5,590 nt of DNA. Source: Euryarchaeota archaeon UBA125. Its GTDB lineage: Archaea > Thermoplasmatota > Poseidoniia > Poseidoniales > Thalassarchaeaceae. The notes below the pieces were generated by a model. It was not told the origin of the DNA. It saw nothing but the letters and a program-made list of their open reading frames with translations, and searched no databases. The stretch spans positions 941 through 6,530 of the forward strand of contig DAPV01000076.1 in the NCBI GenBank assembly GCA_002502625.1. The letters are read 5' to 3'. The translations under genes were made by a program, and so were the position numbers. Shown piece by piece: positions 1 through 5,590 of this stretch (its first letter is position 1; each line of letters starts with the position of its first letter).

Positions 1-812
1 TGGAACAACAAGTAGAACCAGAAATTTCAGATCCGATTGAAGTTATTGAGGCTAATGAAACTAATATTGACTCTAATCATGATGAAGTAGATCCATGGGC
101 GGATCTTGTCGAAGATGTAAAAGAAGAGGTTCCATCTCAAATAATCGTTCAAAATGAACCAGAAGTTCACATTCCCGAATCCTCTGAAACTATAGAAGAA
201 GATACTGTTATTATTCCCACTCCTGTTGAGGAGTCATCTATTTCCGCTTCAGACTTGTTAGCACCAGTCGAACAAGATAACACAAGTTCTGAACCAGAGC
301 CAAAGCCAGAAGTTGATTTGGCAAAAGCAGCATTAGATGCAGCATCAAAAATGATTCCTGATTCTTATGTTGCTGCATCAACAGATTCTGGAGCAATGTC
401 TAATTCATCTGTTGAATGGTACAATAAAGCATTATTCTTAATGGAGGATAAGAAATACAGTGAAGCTCTCTCTTGTTTTGACAAAGCATTAGTCGGATCC
501 GCTGAAGACGAAGATTTAGCTATACGTGTATTGAATGGAAGAGGTCATGCATTTTACTATATGGAAGAATATCCTGAAGCAATTAAAGCATATTTTGAAG
601 CTATGAGAATCAATAAGGATAAGGTAACAGGTGCAACACTATACAATATGGGAACTGCATATGCATTTGTAGAATTATATGATGATGCAATTAAGTGTTT
701 CAAACAAGCTATGCCCAGAGGTTTGGAAGACGACCAAAAGAAGATGTGCAAAGAACAAATTAAACGATGCAACGAATTGCAAAAAATACAGAAGAGAAAA
801 TTGAGTCGTTAA
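1..812 (+). CDS. TPR-repeat protein with long acidic N-terminal region (5' partial)
   Basis: The reading frame is open from the left edge (first complete codon at 3) to the TAA at 810-812, giving 269 visible residues; the start lies outside the window. A TTG at 255 is an internal codon, not the start. Visible residues 1 to about 125 are rich in Glu, Asp, Pro, Val and Ser, look disordered, and include a DPWADL segment. Three TPR-like helical hairpins follow, at about 405-506 (WYNKALFLMEDKKYSEALSC), 519-620 (GHAFYYMEEYPEAIKAYFEA) and 624-725 (YNMGTAYAFVELYDDAIKCF), each with the usual small and aromatic spacing. The tail is basic (QKRKLSR). TPRs are protein-interaction scaffolds; the partner is unknown and no catalytic motif is seen. 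No signal peptide or membrane segment is visible, though the true N-terminus is missing. It converges on the YdeP-like gene, and the two stop codons overlap. The TPR assignment is fairly sure; the cellular role cannot be told. Confidence 0.78.
   Translation, partial: EQQVEPEISDPIEVIEANETNIDSNHDEVDPWADLVEDVKEEVPSQIIVQNEPEVHIPESSETIEEDTVIIPTPVEESSISASDLLAPVEQDNTSSEPEPKPEVDLAKAALDAASKMIPDSYVAASTDSGAMSNSSVEWYNKALFLMEDKKYSEALSCFDKALVGSAEDEDLAIRVLNGRGHAFYYMEEYPEAIKAYFEAMRINKDKVTGATLYNMGTAYAFVELYDDAIKCFKQAMPRGLEDDQKKMCKEQIKRCNELQKIQKRKLSR
781..800 (-). terminator. Possible oligo-T terminator for the fdhD-ydeP operon
   Basis: Read on the minus strand, the bases just after the oxidoreductase stop codon (809-811) contain a T4 run (800-797), a pyrimidine-rich stretch and a T6 run (786-781). 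Archaeal RNA polymerase commonly terminates at oligo-T without a hairpin, and no hairpin is seen here. If used, the signal lies inside the 3' end of the convergent TPR gene. Such runs also arise by chance in AT-rich coding DNA (here Lys codons on the other strand), so the call is weak. Confidence 0.25.
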
Positions 813-3076
813 CGTCTAATTATATTTACAACTACAGATTTTGATGTGGGTGTATTACTTGAATCTGCAACAGAATCTAGAGGAATTAATACATTTGCTT
901 CAGGGAAATAAGTTGCAATATTTCCTCGAGGAATTGAATATGGAACTACTTTCCATTGTTCAGCATATCTTTCAATACCTGAGAATTTACTGACTAAATC
1001 AATTTCTTCAGATGGGCTAATACCTTCGTTTTCCATATCTATTGGATTCATCAGAACTATTCTTCGTGCTTTGTATATCCCTCTATACCTGTCATCCATC
1101 CCGTAAATAGTAGTATTATATTGGTCGTGAGAACGAATAGTCATCATTACGTATCCATCGCTATTATCAATACTAGATAATTCAGTAGAAATGAATTCAG
1201 CAGAACCAGATGGCGTTTTCCAAGTTGGGCCATCTCTTGGCCCATTGGGTAAATAGAAACCACCCTGTTCTCTTACACGAATGTTATAATCCTCAAAACC
1301 AGGAATTACTCTTTCAATACTATCTCTAATTAGATCATAATTTGAGATATATGATGTCCAATTAATTGGATTAGATCTAAATAATACATTACCTATTGAA
1401 CATGCTATTGCAACTTCTGATTTGAGAAATTTAGAAGCTGGCTTTAATCCTCCAGTTGAAGAATGTACTATTCCCATACTATTTTCAACGCTAACAAATT
1501 GATTTCCAGTTTCTTGTTCATCAATTTCTGTTCTTCCTAGACATGGCAGAATTAGTGCTCGTTTACCAGTAACAAGATGACTTCGGTTTAGCTTTGTAGA
1601 AATTTGCACTGTTAAACCAATATTAGATATTGCCTCAGCAGTAGCCTTTGTATCTGACATTGCAGATAGTAAATTGCCTCCCATACATAGTAAAACATCA
1701 ATCTCATTCTCTAATGCTCCTTGAATAAGTTGTACTGTATCGACACCAGAATTTCTAGGAGATGTTATACCAAATTCAGTATCAATTGCTGAAAGAAATG
1801 ATTCTGAAGGATGGTGATTAATTCCAACTGTTCTATCTCCTTGAACATTACTATGTCCCCTTACAGGGCATACTCCTGCTCCCTGTCTGCCGAAATGTCC
1901 ACCCATTAAGAGGAGATTGACAATATCGTGAATAGTTGAAACAGAATTTTTATGTTGAGTGATTCCCATTGCCCAACATACAATCATACTTTTTGAATTA
2001 GAGATAATATTTCCAATTTCTTTGATTCTATCTTTAGAAATGCCTGACATTGATACAATGTCATCCCATTCTGTTTGATGCAAATGATTGACAAAATCAT
2101 TGTATCCATTAGTATTCGATTGAATAAAATCATGATTTTGAGTATCGTTTTCTAGAATAACTTTCGCAAATCCCTTGAATAAAGCTGAATCTCCATTGAT
2201 TCTTACTGGGATATGATCATCAGCAATTTGAGTGCCTCTTCCTAACATACCCAATATTTCTTGAGGATGTTTGAAACGTTTCATTGCGGCTTCTTCTAAT
2301 GGATTAATCGATAGAACCGAACCTCCATTTCGTTTACATGATGATAATGCAGATAACATTCTAGGATGATTTGTACCTGGATTTTGACCTACTACAATTA
2401 CCAAATCAGCATGATTGAAATCATCTAATGTAACGGTTCCTTTACCAATTCCTATCGATCGACTCAATGCAACCCCACTACTTTCATGACACATATTCGA
2501 ACAATCTGGCAAATTATTTGTGCCAATTTGACGAGCTAATGTGCCCCATAAAAAAGCCGCTTCGTTAGAACATCGTCCAGATGTGTATAGTGCAACACGT
2601 TCAGGGGATCCTAAATTAATTGAATCTGAAATTATCTCAAAAGCATGGTTCCATTCAATTGGAGTGTAATGAGTTGCATTAGTATCCAAAAACATAGGCT
2701 GAGTTATTCTACCCTGTTTGTCCAACCACATATCAGATTGTTCAGATAGTGCAGTGACTGAATATTGTGAAAAAAATTGAGGTGTCACTCTTGAATTGGT
2801 GGCTTCTGTAGCGAATGCCTTAGCACCATTTTCACAGAATTCAAATCCACTCCTGTGGTTATCTGGATCAGGCCATGCACATCCTGGACAATCAAAACCA
2901 TCGAATCTATTCACAGACCTCATTGTTTTGAGAGTTTTAGAAACTCCAGTCTCACGAATCCCTATTTTGAATGAATTAGCTACCGCCTTTAATCCGGCTA
3001 CATTTTTGGGTGGATTTTTTATGATTAATTTTTCTTCTTCTATGGGTGTTGTAGCACGCACAGGAGATCTTGACAT
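809..3076 (-). CDS. ydeP: FdhF/YdeP-family molybdopterin oxidoreductase (formate dehydrogenase-like alpha subunit)
   Basis: This 755-residue protein matches the usual length of the YdeP branch of the DMSO reductase/formate dehydrogenase superfamily (E. coli YdeP is about 760). Residues 57-95 hold the family N-terminal signature with C63, C66 (FDCPGCAWPDP) and C81 (FEFCENGAKA), probable iron-sulfur ligands. DCSNMCHESS (191-200) places C196-H197 where FdhF has SeCys-His, so C196 is the likely Mo/W ligand. Cofactor-binding stretches include GQNPGTNHPRM (230-240), GITQH (371-375), CPVRGHSNVQGDRTVG (403-418), TKLNRSH (494-500) and SHDQYNTTIYGMDDRYRG (649-666). No signal peptide or twin-arginine motif is seen, so it is probably cytoplasmic. 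The family is presumed to bind bis-MGD; the physiological substrate is not settled and formate is a guess from homology. The ATG at 3076-3074 is the first start after an in-frame TGA, 20 bp after fdhD, and has no clear ribosome binding site. Membership is very secure; substrate and electron acceptor are not. Confidence 0.94.
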   Translation of the reverse strand: MSRSPVRATTPIEEEKLIIKNPPKNVAGLKAVANSFKIGIRETGVSKTLKTMRSVNRFDGFDCPGCAWPDPDNHRSGFEFCENGAKAFATEATNSRVTPQFFSQYSVTALSEQSDMWLDKQGRITQPMFLDTNATHYTPIEWNHAFEIISDSINLGSPERVALYTSGRCSNEAAFLWGTLARQIGTNNLPDCSNMCHESSGVALSRSIGIGKGTVTLDDFNHADLVIVVGQNPGTNHPRMLSALSSCKRNGGSVLSINPLEEAAMKRFKHPQEILGMLGRGTQIADDHIPVRINGDSALFKGFAKVILENDTQNHDFIQSNTNGYNDFVNHLHQTEWDDIVSMSGISKDRIKEIGNIISNSKSMIVCWAMGITQHKNSVSTIHDIVNLLLMGGHFGRQGAGVCPVRGHSNVQGDRTVGINHHPSESFLSAIDTEFGITSPRNSGVDTVQLIQGALENEIDVLLCMGGNLLSAMSDTKATAEAISNIGLTVQISTKLNRSHLVTGKRALILPCLGRTEIDEQETGNQFVSVENSMGIVHSSTGGLKPASKFLKSEVAIACSIGNVLFRSNPINWTSYISNYDLIRDSIERVIPGFEDYNIRVREQGGFYLPNGPRDGPTWKTPSGSAEFISTELSSIDNSDGYVMMTIRSHDQYNTTIYGMDDRYRGIYKARRIVLMNPIDMENEGISPSEEIDLVSKFSGIERYAEQWKVVPYSIPRGNIATYFPEANVLIPLDSVADSSNTPTSKSVVVNIIRR

Positions 3077-3096
3077 GTACTTGTGTCAGGGAATTA

Positions 3097-3888
3097 TTAC
3101 TTTACGTCATCGGCGTTAATTATTCTATGAGTACCAGTCATGCATGTAAATCTATGATCTCGAGCGAATACAATTAGCGTTAAATCATGAAATGAAGCCA
3201 AATCAATTGCAGCTGTGGTAGCAGAACCTACTGATATTAGAATCGGAACATTAGAACGAATTGCCTTTTCTACCATTTCATAAGATATTCTACCAGAAAG
3301 AGATACTATACAAGTTGACATAGGCCATTGTCCAATTATTCTTTGATGTCCTATTAGTTTGTCAAATGCATTATGTCTTCCAACATCTTCCATTATCGAT
3401 AACATCTCACCATCTAAATTCCATAGTGCTGCAGCGTGAGTGCCACCAGTCGATTGGAATAAATCTTGACCGTTACCAATTTTTTGGATAATTTTTCTAA
3501 TTATATCTGAATTAATATGTATCTTAGGCATTGTACCACAATCAGGTATTGGAACAATTTCTATATTCTCTCTTCCACAAATTCCACATGATGATGTAGA
3601 ATTTAGTAAACGTTCAGAATGTATATTAGAAATAGCAACATGAACGATGTTAGATGAAATAGTAACTTCTGGAATTTGTTCATTAACGAGTAAGTCACCA
3701 GATGAAATCATTAGCCCAATAATCAATTCCATATCTTTTCCAGGAGTCCTCATTAATGTTCCATACAACTTTCTATCGTTTCTATCGGAAGTAGTTTGTA
3801 GAGGTATTTCAACTGCGATCGAATCAATTGTTGGAGCAGATTTTTCAATAGAATATTTGATTCCTGGACGCTGGTTGGTCTCGTCCAT
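3097..3888 (-). CDS. fdhD: FdhD, formate dehydrogenase sulfurtransferase/maturation factor
   Basis: FdhD passes sulfur from a cysteine desulfurase to the bis-MGD cofactor of formate dehydrogenases, a step needed for their activity in E. coli. The 263-residue length is typical. The functional CxxC loop is present as SSCGICGR (C101 and C104). Other family blocks are GGTHAAAL (148-155), EDVGRHNAFDKLIG (167-180), LSGRISYEMVEKA (197-209) and the C-terminal LIVFARDHRF...TGTHRI (238-256). The segment ISVGSATTAAIDLA (218-231) sits where many relatives have a Ser-Ala-Pro-Thr motif, a mild variation. The ATG at 3888-3886 is the only ATG, GTG or TTG in frame after an upstream TGA. The gene is first in a two-gene minus-strand unit with the YdeP-like oxidoreductase, its obvious client. 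It starts next to an inverted repeat at 3900-3914 that could serve as an operator. The identification is very secure. Confidence 0.97.
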   Translation of the reverse strand: MDETNQRPGIKYSIEKSAPTIDSIAVEIPLQTTSDRNDRKLYGTLMRTPGKDMELIIGLMISSGDLLVNEQIPEVTISSNIVHVAISNIHSERLLNSTSSCGICGRENIEIVPIPDCGTMPKIHINSDIIRKIIQKIGNGQDLFQSTGGTHAAALWNLDGEMLSIMEDVGRHNAFDKLIGHQRIIGQWPMSTCIVSLSGRISYEMVEKAIRSNVPILISVGSATTAAIDLASFHDLTLIVFARDHRFTCMTGTHRIINADDVK

Positions 3889-3899
3889 ATTATCAGGAA

Positions 3900-3914
3900 A
3901 TGACGTTAAGTCAT
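3900..3914. repeat. Inverted repeat ATGAC-N5-GTCAT, possible operator for fdhD
   Basis: The bases read ATGACGTTAAGTCAT, two perfect 5-bp arms around a 5-bp AT-rich spacer. The dyad covers about -12 to -26 relative to the fdhD start codon, where the core promoter would lie if the message has a short leader. A dimeric regulator bound here could block initiation. Arms this short can occur by chance, so the operator role is tentative. Confidence 0.35.
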
Positions 3915-3924
3915 CAAACCATCC

Positions 3925-3946
3925 ATGAATCGTTGCTGAGATTCAT
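3925..3946. repeat. Inverted repeat ATGAATC-N8-GATTCAT, possible operator
   Basis: ATGAATC at 3925-3931 and GATTCAT at 3940-3946 are perfect 7-bp reverse complements separated by 8 bp, giving arm centres about 15 bp apart. The right arm runs into the TATA-like element of the plus-strand gene, where a repressor would interfere with TBP/TFB binding. The loop and arms could also form a weak hairpin in RNA made from either strand. The dyad itself is certain; its function is inferred. Confidence 0.45.
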
Positions 3947-3950
3947 ATAT
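3942..3950 (+). promoter_or_regulatory. Archaeal TATA-like box upstream of the A-type carrier gene
   Basis: TTCATATAT is centred at 3946, 25 nt before the A of the ATG at 3971, and follows a purine-rich GAGA that could act as a BRE. Archaeal TATA boxes are usually centred about 26 bp before the transcription start, so this spacing predicts a message starting at or very near the ATG, that is, leaderless. No Shine-Dalgarno sequence precedes that ATG, which agrees. The call depends on the organism being archaeal. Confidence 0.45.
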
Positions 3951-3970
3951 GGCGGACTCTACGGGTATCT

Positions 3971-4360
3971 ATGGGCTTAATCGACGGAGACGCATTTGCG
4001 TTGCCAATGGCAATTCAAGTTGATGTCATTGAAGCAAGAATTGATGCATCTGAAAGAGCGATCAAAGCTATGAAAGAAGCTATGGCCAATGATGTTGAAA
4101 CACATATATTGCTTGTTTCAGTAGAAGCAGGAGGTTGTTCAGGCCATATGTACGATATGCAAATTATCAAGCGCCCCGAAGATATTTCATCCTTCCAATC
4201 ATTTGTTTTTGATGGAATTACCGTCATGGTTCATGATAAGGATAGTTCGACATTAAATGGAATTGTTTTAGATTATAAGGATACATTACTTGGCGGAGGA
4301 TTCCAGATTGAGAACCCAAATGCTGACAAATCCTGCGGTTGTGGACAATCATTTGGTTGA
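3971..4360 (+). CDS. A-type iron-sulfur cluster carrier (HesB/IscA/ErpA/SufA family)
   Basis: A-type carriers take newly built iron-sulfur clusters from a scaffold and hand them to apo-enzymes. The 129-residue protein has all three family cysteines: C56 in the block VEAGGCSGHMYDM, and C122 and C124 in the C-terminal KSCGCGQSF. The connecting NGIVLDYKDTLLGGGFQIENPNA stretch (residues 96-118) is also classic for the family. The N-terminal part (residues 17-42) is the usual helix-forming segment. The ATG at 3971 was chosen because a TATA-like box lies 25 nt upstream. An internal ATG at 4007 (MAIQVDV) fits the usual family start about as well and would remove 12 residues. The gene leads a unit with ygfZ 4 bp downstream, which supports a role in maturing 4Fe-4S proteins. 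Whether it is best called IscA, ErpA or SufA cannot be decided from sequence alone, so no symbol is given. Confidence 0.95.
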   Translation: MGLIDGDAFALPMAIQVDVIEARIDASERAIKAMKEAMANDVETHILLVSVEAGGCSGHMYDMQIIKRPEDISSFQSFVFDGITVMVHDKDSSTLNGIVLDYKDTLLGGGFQIENPNADKSCGCGQSFG

Positions 4361-4364
4361 TTTT

Positions 4365-5213
4365 ATGACTTCTTACCGCGTACATTCTGCGGATATATCT
4401 GTGCTAATTGGCCCTGATTCACTAGATGTGTTACATGCTGTTACTACCCAATCAATATCCAATCTTTCTGATAATACCTGTACATTTGCTAGTATCTTGA
4501 ATTCGAATGGTAGAATGATTGATAGAATATTAATTTGGAATTTAGTTGATCAAATTGCCATAATTCATCTTGACGGTTGTTCTGAATCAACTAGAAAATT
4601 ACTATCAAAATCAGTTTCTTGGAAACAAGAGGTCAAAATTATACCTTTAGATTCAGGGTTTTCAAGTATTTGGCAATACGATTCACAAGTAACTGGTGAA
4701 ATAATGTCTATTACGGTCTCTGGACAAGTTCATAGTTGCTTGATAGACGAATCAACACTAGTCCATTTAGGGCCTAATCCTGACATCAATCAATTTAGTT
4801 TAAATTTAAAGAATGACGGAGCAATATCATTAGATATTGAAGGATTAAGATTATACCAAATTATGAATGGAATAATTAATGGAGAAATTGTTAGAAATTA
4901 CCAACCAATTCCACTGGAAGTTGCTCTTAGTAATGACATTTCATTTACAAAGGGATGTTACACTGGTCAAGAAATTATTGCTAGAATGGATGCCAGAGGT
5001 GCCCTATCGAAGACACTAGTTACTTTTTCATCAACCCGTATACTTGATTTAGGAAATCATAGGATAGTTGGAGGCGGGAGAGTGATGGTTTTAGATTCAA
5101 TTAATAATAATGGAACACACTACAATTTAGGTTTAATACATCCTGACATTGCTGATGAAGGTGTTGAATTTGAATTAGATGAAATTTCATGCTCCATTCT
5201 GACAAAATGGTGA
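4365..5213 (+). CDS. ygfZ: YgfZ/IBA57-type folate-binding Fe-S cluster maturation protein (GcvT-like)
   Basis: YgfZ and mitochondrial IBA57 are tetrahydrofolate-binding, GcvT-fold proteins that help A-type carriers mature or repair certain 4Fe-4S enzymes. The 282-residue protein has the diagnostic motif KGCYTGQE at residues 196-203, with the conserved C198, followed by IIARMDARGALSKTLV. The N-terminal GcvT-like segment is IGPDSLDVLHAVTTQ (15-29), then NSNGRMIDRILIWNL (46-60). The C-terminal barrel-like part includes VGGGRVMVLD (235-244) and LGLIHPDIADEG (255-266). The start at 4365 gives the normal family N-terminus and lies 4 bp after the carrier stop. Upstream in-frame starts (TTG 4290, ATG 4320) would only add residues read out of frame over the conserved CGCG end of the carrier gene. 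No strong ribosome binding site is seen, so translational coupling to the carrier gene is likely. The gene is clearly cytoplasmic and the family call is secure. Confidence 0.94.
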   Translation: MTSYRVHSADISVLIGPDSLDVLHAVTTQSISNLSDNTCTFASILNSNGRMIDRILIWNLVDQIAIIHLDGCSESTRKLLSKSVSWKQEVKIIPLDSGFSSIWQYDSQVTGEIMSITVSGQVHSCLIDESTLVHLGPNPDINQFSLNLKNDGAISLDIEGLRLYQIMNGIINGEIVRNYQPIPLEVALSNDISFTKGCYTGQEIIARMDARGALSKTLVTFSSTRILDLGNHRIVGGGRVMVLDSINNNGTHYNLGLIHPDIADEGVEFELDEISCSILTKW

Positions 5214-5260
5214 TAACAAACAATCGCAATACATTAGAACAAGGTCTTGGAGGGTAAATC
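5214..5260 (+). promoter_or_regulatory. Intergenic spacer before the secreted-protein gene
   Basis: This 47-bp AT-rich spacer has no hairpin, no T-run terminator and no clear TATA box. Its one recognisable signal is the ribosome binding site at its right end. Read-through from ygfZ into the next gene is therefore possible. Confidence 0.4.
5249..5254 (+). promoter_or_regulatory. Strong Shine-Dalgarno site for the signal-peptide protein
   Basis: GGAGGG at 5249-5254 is followed by a 6-nt spacer and the ATG at 5261, an ideal match to the CCUCC end of 16S rRNA. It fixes the start of the downstream gene and implies that its message has a 5' leader. It is the only strong site in the window; the other starts show none. 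Confidence 0.8.
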
Positions 5261-5590
5261 ATGGAATCAACTAGTCGACGCTCTTCCATAATGCTAGTTT
5301 TGCTCATGGTTTTGATGGTATTTTCGCATTCAGCAGGAGCAACTATTACTCCTGAAATTAACTACTATGTAATCGATTCAGCTCTTATTGATTCACTCGA
5401 TTCTGAAGAAAATAGAGATTATCCAGTAATAGTGCAATTTTCTGTAGATATGAATCCTCAAATCCGCGCATTCCTCATTACAATCGATGTTTCATTTGAA
5501 GATGAATCTGAATTATTGAATGGTGGATTATCAAATATGGATGCTAAACAGATTGCACATCTTAGTCACCATCCTAATATCCGATTTCTT
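5261..5590 (+). CDS. Secreted protein, probable subtilisin-type (S8) protease precursor (3' partial)
   Basis: The frame is open from the ATG at 5261 to the right edge, giving 110 residues. Residues 1-27 form a typical Sec signal peptide: basic RR at 6-7, a hydrophobic core IMLVLLMVLMVF (10-21) and an A-x-A site (A25-G26-A27). After cleavage, residues around 54-110 resemble an inhibitor I9/subtilisin propeptide: a first strand YPVIVQFSVD, then SELLNGGLSNMDAKQIAHLS, then HHPNIRFL. This matches the family pattern of L-N-G-x-x-x-x-L/M-x-x-x-x, a helix, then hP-x-V/I-x-x-h. The catalytic domain with its Asp-His-Ser triad would lie beyond the window, so the protease call is an inference from the propeptide-like segment. 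The secretion call is much firmer. It follows the ygfZ unit by 47 bp with its own strong ribosome binding site and has no evident functional tie to the iron-sulfur genes. Confidence 0.6.
   Translation, partial: MESTSRRSSIMLVLLMVLMVFSHSAGATITPEINYYVIDSALIDSLDSEENRDYPVIVQFSVDMNPQIRAFLITIDVSFEDESELLNGGLSNMDAKQIAHLSHHPNIRFL

Larger units (their letters stand above)
3889..3970. promoter_or_regulatory. Divergent promoter/operator region between the fdhD-ydeP and Fe-S carrier-ygfZ units
   Basis: These 82 bp hold the starts of two divergent transcription units and no convincing gene. They contain a TATA-like element at 3942-3950 whose core CATATATG (3944-3951) is a perfect palindrome and so could be read either way. 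Two separate inverted repeats lie at 3900-3914 and 3925-3946. The close packing of dyads and a core promoter element suggests a shared, regulated control region. The promoter role follows from gene orientation; regulation is inferred. Confidence 0.7.

Noticed and set aside
255..257. TTG as the start of the TPR gene.
   Set aside because: The frame stays open to the left edge with the same acidic composition, so the gene starts outside the window.
557..772. A minus-strand open frame of 71 codons opposite the TPR repeats.
   Set aside because: It is antisense to the TPR coding sequence; its hydrophobic look comes from the complement of repeat codons.
2796..3119. A plus-strand open frame of 107 codons opposite the oxidoreductase N-terminus.
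   Set aside because: It is antisense to strongly conserved cysteine-motif coding sequence and has no recognisable domain.
3647..3928. A plus-strand open frame of 93 codons opposite fdhD.
   Set aside because: It lies antisense to the FdhD N-terminal region with no domain or start signal; a shadow frame.
3949..4023. A 24-codon plus-strand ORF starting ATGGCGGAC with an Arg-rich stretch, a possible leader peptide for the carrier gene.
   Set aside because: It begins inside the TATA-like element, overlaps the carrier gene in another frame, has no ribosome binding site and resembles nothing known.
4290..4364. An N-terminal extension of YgfZ from TTG 4290 or ATG 4320.
   Set aside because: It overlaps the conserved C-terminal CGCG coding region of the carrier, and the family N-terminus fits the ATG at 4365.
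5101..5307. A minus-strand open frame of 68 codons across the end of ygfZ and the start of the secreted protein.
   Set aside because: It covers two well-supported genes and the strong ribosome binding site on the other strand.
1..5590. CRISPR array, tRNA/rRNA, insertion sequence or defence system.
   Set aside because: No regularly spaced repeats, tRNA-like arms, transposase motifs or terminal inverted repeats were seen by eye; nearly all bases are accounted for by six ordinary genes.

Overview
The window is AT-rich and densely coded, with six genes and only three non-coding gaps (20, 82 and 47 bp, plus a 4-bp junction). The layout suggests a small marine euryarchaeal-type genome, for example Poseidoniales (Marine Group II) or a relative. 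The signs are a well-placed archaeal TATA-like element 25 nt before a probably leaderless start, little Shine-Dalgarno sequence at most starts, a TPR protein with a long acidic N-terminal region, and a secreted protein that looks like the front of a subtilisin-type protease. This taxonomic call is an inference, and an AT-rich bacterium is not excluded.

Layout. Positions 1-812 (+): the 3' part of a TPR-repeat protein whose start lies outside the window. Positions 809-3076 (-): a molybdopterin oxidoreductase of the FdhF/YdeP family (formate dehydrogenase-like), meeting the TPR gene tail to tail with the two stop codons sharing the bases TTAA. Positions 3097-3888 (-): FdhD, the sulfur-transfer factor that matures formate dehydrogenases, 20 bp upstream of the oxidoreductase in the same orientation. 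Positions 3889-3970: a divergent promoter region with a TATA-like element and two inverted repeats. Positions 3971-4360 (+): an A-type (IscA/ErpA/SufA) iron-sulfur carrier. Positions 4365-5213 (+): a YgfZ/IBA57-type folate-binding iron-sulfur maturation protein, 4 bp after the carrier. Positions 5261-5590 (+, runs off the end): a signal peptide and a domain resembling a subtilisin propeptide, with a clear GGAGG ribosome binding site.

How the genes fit together. fdhD and the YdeP-like gene form an enzyme plus maturation-factor operon on the minus strand. The carrier and YgfZ form an iron-sulfur cluster assembly operon on the plus strand. The two operons diverge from one 82-bp control region. 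A YdeP-type enzyme is expected to need bis-MGD cofactor sulfuration (FdhD) and probably an iron-sulfur cluster (A-type carrier plus YgfZ), so the arrangement may coordinate cofactor supply with enzyme production. That functional link is inferred from gene order. No redox partner, RNA gene, mobile element or CRISPR array was seen.
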